The position numbers were made by a program, and so were the translations under genes. From Saprospiraceae bacterium (GTDB lineage: Bacteria > Bacteroidota > Bacteroidia > Chitinophagales > Saprospiraceae): a stretch of DNA of 23,188 bases. Below, in pieces: positions 19,371 to 23,188 of the stretch; position 1 is the first letter of the stretch, and every line of letters begins with the position of its first letter. Where the stretch lies: positions 1 to 23,188 of the forward strand of contig JADKAA010000016.1 of the NCBI GenBank assembly GCA_016715465.1, written 5' to 3'. The notes beneath the pieces were generated by a model. The model worked only from the letters and a program-made list of their open reading frames with translations. It had not been told where the DNA came from and made no database searches.

Positions 19371-20114
19371 TTACTTCCAAAACTCCCAAAATCTTTTATT
19401 ATTTGGTGTTTCTTGCTTAGTCGGGGCTTTTACTCCTCCACTCTTTTCATTTATATGAGGGGTCTCAACATTTTTCCCTGTCTTCTTATCAAAATGTGGC
19501 TTGCCTTTTGAGCCATCAGACTTTCCGCCATCAAATCTATCCCCTTTATCGTAACCGTTCGGGTTAAAAGGATTTTTCCACCATTCTTGATACTGATAAA
19601 CATTACCGGCATTATCTCTCTTTAACGATACATGATCACCTCCTGCATCAGGATCAATATCTAAGTCGTCCTGTTTTTTAGGAGCGGTTTTATCTGAATT
19701 ACTACTTGAAGAATTGTCTTTCCCATCGAGCCTTCTATCCTCGACTGATTTTATTACCTCATCTATGAGTGGCTCAGCCGTCTTCACCACTATTGCGGCC
19801 CCGACAGCTGCAATTACTGCTTTAGCAAGAGGTATTAGAAATAAACAGGGACACTTACCACTCGGATCGTTATATCGAACCGGATTATTATAACCAAATT
19901 GAAAAGGCGCTAAGGATCTTTGATCCACAGTGTCACTCAAAGGATCAATTTGCATAAAACGACCTATCTGTTGATCATATGATCTTGCATTAAAATCATA
20001 AAATTCAAGGCCGCTTCCATCATTAAACTCTCCGCTTTGTAATTCATTACCGTTATAACCTTTTTTATTCTTGGGACTACCAAAAGCTAAAGCCTTTGAA
20101 CTTATCCCTGCCAT
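19371..20114 (-). CDS. Orphan RHS tip, module D: RHS core with cytosol-acting toxin tip paired with Imm53
   Basis: 247 residues. RHS core 1-88 ('GYNGNELQSGEFNDGSGLEF', 'RSYDQQIGRFMQIDPLSD', 'YNNPVRYNDPSG') is a third core variant. A hydrophobic stretch at about 92-118 ('LIPLAKAVIAAVGAAIVV') follows, then a serine/lysine-rich linker and a C-terminal domain 'GDHVSLKRDNAGNVYQYQEW', 'GKPHFDKKTGKNVETPHINE', 'FWEFWK'. The histidine-rich PHFD..TPHxN segment is common in RHS tips, but I cannot assign the toxin family with confidence; a nuclease is plausible. No signal peptide; TGA in frame upstream of the ATG as in the other modules. Confidence 0.75.
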   Translation of the reverse strand: MAGISSKALAFGSPKNKKGYNGNELQSGEFNDGSGLEFYDFNARSYDQQIGRFMQIDPLSDTVDQRSLAPFQFGYNNPVRYNDPSGKCPCLFLIPLAKAVIAAVGAAIVVKTAEPLIDEVIKSVEDRRLDGKDNSSSSNSDKTAPKKQDDLDIDPDAGGDHVSLKRDNAGNVYQYQEWWKNPFNPNGYDKGDRFDGGKSDGSKGKPHFDKKTGKNVETPHINEKSGGVKAPTKQETPNNKRFWEFWK

Positions 20115-20243
20115 TATTAACCCGAACGGATAATAATACCTGGTTCAAAGAGCTTACTGCAATGTACAAAATCAGTTGTAAAATACTAGATTAGAAAACC
20201 TCGATTTCAAGTCAAGCCTGTTACTTCGTATTAGCCCAATGTC
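20115..20243 (-). repeat. Module leader repeat D (full copy)
   Basis: About 130 bp, three differences from leader B. Its first 30 bp share the 'GGATAATAATACC' variant with leader E, whereas A, B and C have 'GGATAGTAATATC'. Confidence 0.92.
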
Positions 20244-20311
20244 GGCTGCCGCACACAACACTAAACATTGCAGACATGGGCTGGAACGATTGTGAAGGAG
20301 ACGCTGGGCGG
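20234..20311. repeat. Inter-module inverted-repeat element, junction D/E
   Basis: Arms GCCCAATGTC (20234-20243) and GACATGGGC (20273-20281) with inner GGCTGC/GCAG pairing. The centre CGCACACAACACTAAACATT is unique to this copy. It ends with GGAGACGCTGGGCGG to 20311. Confidence 0.7.
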
Positions 20312-20320
20312 AAAAAGCAA

Positions 20321-20350
20321 AACAATAAAGTCCGGTAAAGCAGGACTTTA
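20321..20350 (-). terminator. Candidate terminator after module E
   Basis: On the minus strand TAAAGTCC (20343-20350) pairs with GGACTTTA (20326-20333) around a 9-base loop, followed by TTGTTTT. It lies 3 bp beyond the stop of the module E lipoprotein. The stem is AT-richer than the one after module C. Confidence 0.6.
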
Positions 20351-20353
20351 CAG

Positions 20354-20926
20354 CTATTTGTACGATATTGTTTCAAACATAGTCAAAGCGTTTCGGTGTG
20401 ATGTACTATCTAAATTCTTTGCATAAATACTAAAACTATTCCCGTCTCGTAATCTAGGTATATATAAACCTGTCATTCCTTCACCTATTCTCTTGGGTTG
20501 CACAATCTTTACGGTAAGGTTATTGATAGTATCATACAAATAAAAATTCTTTTGAAAAATATTTTGCAGATTATCTACTTCTGGAGAACTAGTAAATACA
20601 GCTTCATCCGGGGAAGGCAACTTGCCAAACTGCTTTTGGAATTTTTCTTTGTCTTCTAATGGAAACCCTTTCGGAGGTACATCAAAGAGGTCATATATTA
20701 TATTGTCTCCTCCGTATTCAATATGAAAAGTATCTCTTTTAACATTTACAATATATGCTACATAACTATCTATACCGCCACCCTGGACAAATTTATCTGA
20801 AGTAGGGATGCCTATTTTTAATATTCCGATTTCTATTTCTTTAGAGCCTTTCTCTTTGGATGATTTATTCTTATTACAAGATGCAATAATCAAAGAGAAG
20901 AAAAGGAATTTTATAAGTTTTGACAT
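20354..20926 (-). CDS. Lipoprotein, candidate immunity protein of module E
   Basis: 190 residues with a lipoprotein signal 'LFFSLIIASC', acylated Cys at residue 17, then a lysine/serine-rich linker and a soluble domain ('GGGIDSYVAYIVNVKRDTFH', 'VPPKGFPLEDKEKFQKQFG', 'GLYIPRLRDGNSFSIYAKN'). No family recognised. The start is 16 bp after the stop of the metzincin-type toxin on the same strand. Membrane anchoring on the periplasmic side fits immunity against a protease active in the envelope (inference). Confidence 0.62.
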   Translation of the reverse strand: MSKLIKFLFFSLIIASCNKNKSSKEKGSKEIEIGILKIGIPTSDKFVQGGGIDSYVAYIVNVKRDTFHIEYGGDNIIYDLFDVPPKGFPLEDKEKFQKQFGKLPSPDEAVFTSSPEVDNLQNIFQKNFYLYDTINNLTVKIVQPKRIGEGMTGLYIPRLRDGNSFSIYAKNLDSTSHRNALTMFETISYK

Positions 20927-20942
20927 AATACAAACCTTTAAG

Positions 20943-21854
20943 CTATTGTATATTACTATTCTGGATAAATCTTTTTAACTCCTTTCTGCTATCCTCTGTG
21001 GTTCCCCATCTATTATTGTGTGTTCCTGTTTGCAGTGGTGACATCCAACCGAATGTTGCTTTTCGTATTGTGTGATTACCATTAGTATATTGATTGCTTG
21101 GATTAGTATCTATTGATTTATTCATTATACTATTCTCTGAATGTTTTGCGCCCATTATATGACCTAATTCATGAGTAATAACATTATTCACATAAGAGCC
21201 AGAACGATTTAGCTCAACTGCTCCGACATCCCCATCACCCATTGCAAGTCCTACCGGGTCAACATAGCCTTCACTTGTGTTCTGTGCTGGAATATCATCA
21301 ATAAGACTAATGATATAATCTGTACTATTTGCTTTGCTCGCATCAGACACTACAGTAAGATTTAGGTTTGCTGTTACATCAATGACAGTGGTGATATCCT
21401 TTCCTCTTGCATCTTTAGAAGTAGTATAAATCTGGCCGCTATAAGCTTTTGCAACCATAGCTTTCAATTGTTGCTGCTGTGCCTGGCCATAATTTCCCCT
21501 GTTATCAACGATTGTGAGATTTATTGTAGCCTCTGCTTTTAATGTTATCTGACCATTTTGATTTTCTCTCTTTACTTTAACTCCAATATCTTCTGGAGCC
21601 ATACCGTCATAATCAATAAATCTTATTGGATTATTAAATGCAAAAGTATAGGGAGAATATCTACGCATTGAGTCAGCAAGTGGGTCAATATGATTCCATC
21701 TCCCAATCTGGGCATCGTATATCCTTGCCCCGTAGTCTAACCATTCAAGTCCTGATCCATCACTGAACTCCTGTCTTTGTTCTTCCTTACCGTTGTATTT
21801 TAATTTGTTATTAGGACTACCAAAAGCTAAAGCCTTTGAACTTATCCCCGCCAT
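20943..21854 (-). CDS. Orphan RHS tip, module E: RHS core with metzincin-type metalloprotease toxin
   Basis: 303 residues. RHS core 1-85 ('YGARIYDAQIGRWNHIDPLA', 'FNNPIRFIDYDG') is nearly the module B core. The tip carries a full metzincin zinc site, HELGHIMGAKH at 228-238 (HExxHxxGxxH), followed by 'SENSIMN' with a Met-turn candidate at Met244. Upstream 'ATINLTIVDNRGNYG' and 'NLNLTVVSDASKANSTDYI' look like the N-terminal beta-sheet of such proteases. The family cleaves peptide bonds with a zinc-activated water. No signal peptide; in-frame TGA 11 codons before the ATG. Its DNA is a mosaic: codons near the start match module D, core codons match module B. Confidence 0.85.
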   Translation of the reverse strand: MAGISSKALAFGSPNNKLKYNGKEEQRQEFSDGSGLEWLDYGARIYDAQIGRWNHIDPLADSMRRYSPYTFAFNNPIRFIDYDGMAPEDIGVKVKRENQNGQITLKAEATINLTIVDNRGNYGQAQQQQLKAMVAKAYSGQIYTTSKDARGKDITTVIDVTANLNLTVVSDASKANSTDYIISLIDDIPAQNTSEGYVDPVGLAMGDGDVGAVELNRSGSYVNNVITHELGHIMGAKHSENSIMNKSIDTNPSNQYTNGNHTIRKATFGWMSPLQTGTHNNRWGTTEDSRKELKRFIQNSNIQ

Positions 21855-22161
21855 TATTAACCCGAACGGATAATAATACCCGGTTCAAAGAACTAGATTA
21901 CAAGTTACACAAACTGTTGTGAAATACTACTCGAAAAATATCCCTGGTTAGGCATTAAACCTCACAAAGACAAAAATGGGTTGAAATGAAATTCAGTAGG
22001 AGACATCATGCGGCAAAAATTATTTGAGTTAGTAGTCACAGACTACTGAAAACCCATCATCCTTGTTTTATTTATTTAACATTCTACCGAGAACAGGGGA
22101 TTTGTGCATTTAAAGTATTGAAGTTATTACAGTTTGCATAATTCCTAGTAACTTGATTGCT
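21855..22161 (-). repeat. Module leader E (diverged copy) and gap before module F immunity
   Basis: The first 36 bp (21855-21890) match leader D. The next 45 bp are recognisable but altered ('CAAACTGTTGTGAAATACTA'). Further on only scraps resemble the junction element (GGAGACATCATGCGG near 22001-22015). A 7-bp hairpin AGTAGTC-ACA-GACTACT at 22031-22047 has no T tract, so it is not called a terminator. No gene seen. Confidence 0.6.
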
Positions 22162-22671
22162 TTACTGATAAAGTAAAACTTCAGATAAAAGAGGATTCAT
22201 TTCATGAATTTTATAATCAGAATTAAATAAACAAAATGTATCTCCGTCATCTTCACATATTACCAGTTTTAGCGAAGAGTTTAACTTTGAATTACCACTC
22301 ATTATATTTTCCAAAGCCATTTTTAATTCCGAGTCAATCAAATCTCGAATGGAATATATTAATATTAAAAGCCCTCTTTTAAACTCTTCCTCTTGACTAA
22401 TTGATTCTAGTAAAAGTTCATCAGCAGTATTAATTTTATTGACCATCAGGGTTTCTTTACCAAATCTTAAAAAGTATTTGTTTGCTAATCCCTCCCCAAA
22501 TGAGTATTTCTGTGGTTGCCTTGTAATAAGTAATAATGATTTATTCAAAAAAACCTCCCTCAATATTTTAAAGTATAATCTTTCAATAACCTTTAATTCT
22601 ATTAAAGTGTCATGCTTAGTGCTAATACAAATAGCCCTGTCTGTAATGTTATATTTTAACTTTATTGACAT
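22162..22671 (-). CDS. Unknown soluble protein, candidate immunity protein of module F
   Basis: 169 residues, acidic, no signal peptide and no clear membrane helix, so probably cytoplasmic. It begins 'MSIKLKYNITDRAICISTKH'. A central helical region 'LLLESISQEEEFKRGLLILI' is followed by 'LKLVICEDDGDTFCLFNSDY'. No family recognised. Its ATG (22669-22671) is 2 nt after the stop of the toxin fragment F, strong evidence of co-transcription and translational coupling. Immunity role inferred from position and from the same order in modules A to E. Confidence 0.55.
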   Translation of the reverse strand: MSIKLKYNITDRAICISTKHDTLIELKVIERLYFKILREVFLNKSLLLITRQPQKYSFGEGLANKYFLRFGKETLMVNKINTADELLLESISQEEEFKRGLLILIYSIRDLIDSELKMALENIMSGNSKLNSSLKLVICEDDGDTFCLFNSDYKIHEMNPLLSEVLLYQ

Positions 22672-22673
22672 AA

Positions 22674-23188
22674 TTATTTATTATTTGTATCAACAATTTT
22701 TTCACCAATAGATTCACCAACTTCAGACCCTATAAACGCCCCTGAGATACCTCCAATAATTGCACCGAAAAACCACCAACAGCTGTACCAGCAGGCCCAA
22801 AGAATGAACCAAAAGCTGCACCAGTTGCTCCGCCTCCTTTAGCTCCCAACCATGCACCACTCCAACCGCCAGCAACTCGTGATGTAGCTATTATTGTATT
22901 CTCTCCACCGGTACCTTGTTGTATATCAGTTTTAATTGCAATTCCAATTTGCTATGCATCAGTAACAAGTGCAAGTGGTTTTGCTACTTTATTTATTGCA
23001 TCTAAAGTATTGCCTGTAGCTTTTAAAGCATTGAATTGACCTTTTTGTAAGCGGTGTATGAGGATCTGGAATACCTGTAACTTTCTCATTAATATTCAAA
23101 TGTGGTGTTTTTGATTGACCATGTGGTTCATCTACACGAACAACATCAACCCCTTTCAGTTTACCTGAAGCATTTGTACCACCAGCTT
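22674..23188 (-). pseudogene. C-terminal part of toxin F, probably the tip of a full RHS protein (runs off window; two frameshifts and one stop as read)
   Basis: Only the 3' end is inside. The first readable part is 'GGTNASGKLKGVDVVRVDEP', then 'HGQSKTPHLNINEKVTGIPD' and 'PHTPL', a histidine-rich RHS-tip motif related in style to module D. One missing base in the A5 run at 23042-23046 restores 'TKGQFNALKATGNTLDAINK'. A TAG at 22952-22954 interrupts 'ALVTDA*QIGIAIKTDIQ', and another missing base in the run at 22768-22772 restores the end. The last 60 residues are a glycine-zipper pair ('GWSGAWLGAKGGGATGAAFG', 'AVGGFFGAIIGGISGAFIG') like membrane-inserting segments. Stop TAA at 22674-22676. Confidence 0.6.

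Noticed and set aside
15786..21935. CRISPR array
   Set aside because: Repeats are about 130 bp and 1.3-1.7 kb apart with whole genes between them; no short direct repeats with uniform spacers and no cas genes.
22031..22047. Terminator at AGTAGTC-ACA-GACTACT
   Set aside because: Perfect 7-bp hairpin, but no T tract on either strand and not at a gene end.
14342..23188. Insertion sequence or prophage explaining the array
   Set aside because: No transposase, integrase or phage structural gene is visible, and the repeats are not terminal inverted repeats of a single element.

Overview
The window looks like a draft piece of a Bacteroidota chromosome, most likely Chitinophagaceae or a close relative. 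The grounds are a carboxypeptidase-regulatory/DUF5686 outer-membrane protein, a very long TraB/GumN protein, Bacteroidota-style promoter elements (TTTG then about 20 nt then TAnnTTTG), and RHS cores of the YYPFGLIMAGIS type. No taxonomic search was possible.

Layout. 1-834 (+): 3' part of a class-III aminotransferase. 872-5318 (-): a small outer-membrane barrel candidate and a glycerol catabolic operon glpK-glpD-glpF. 5434-8946 (+): a long TraB/GumN protein. 8957-11429 (-): a DUF5686-type outer-membrane protein. 11557-14324 (+): an operon of a multi-pass membrane protein, a winged-helix regulator, a second membrane protein and CreD. The same 17-bp palindromic operator lies before the first gene and, in the opposite orientation, before the third. 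14342-23188 (-): an array of five short RHS-core/toxin modules, each followed by its own candidate immunity gene, and the 3' end of a sixth toxin that runs off the window.

The array is the notable system. Each module starts at the same ATG inside the RHS core (YYPFGLI|M). Just upstream of that ATG is an in-frame TGA in a leader that is almost base-identical in three modules. None of the five can be read through from an upstream RHS body, so they look like displaced (orphan) RHS tips archived downstream of an active rhs gene to the right of the window. The tips are varied: an M91-like zinc peptidase, a probable type-44 toxin, a second HExxH peptidase, an unassigned tip paired with an Imm53 protein, and a metzincin-type HExxHxxGxxH peptidase. 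Module junctions carry an imperfect inverted-repeat element with constant arms and variable loops, and one module is a mosaic of two others.

Sequence quality. Every frameshift examined closely from 9.8 kb on is the loss of one base from an A/T run, which points to homopolymer under-calling. From 1 to about 9 kb damage is heavier. Typing rule used here: genes with one or two single-base breaks are listed as CDS; genes with many breaks are listed as pseudogene, although sequence error is the likelier cause.
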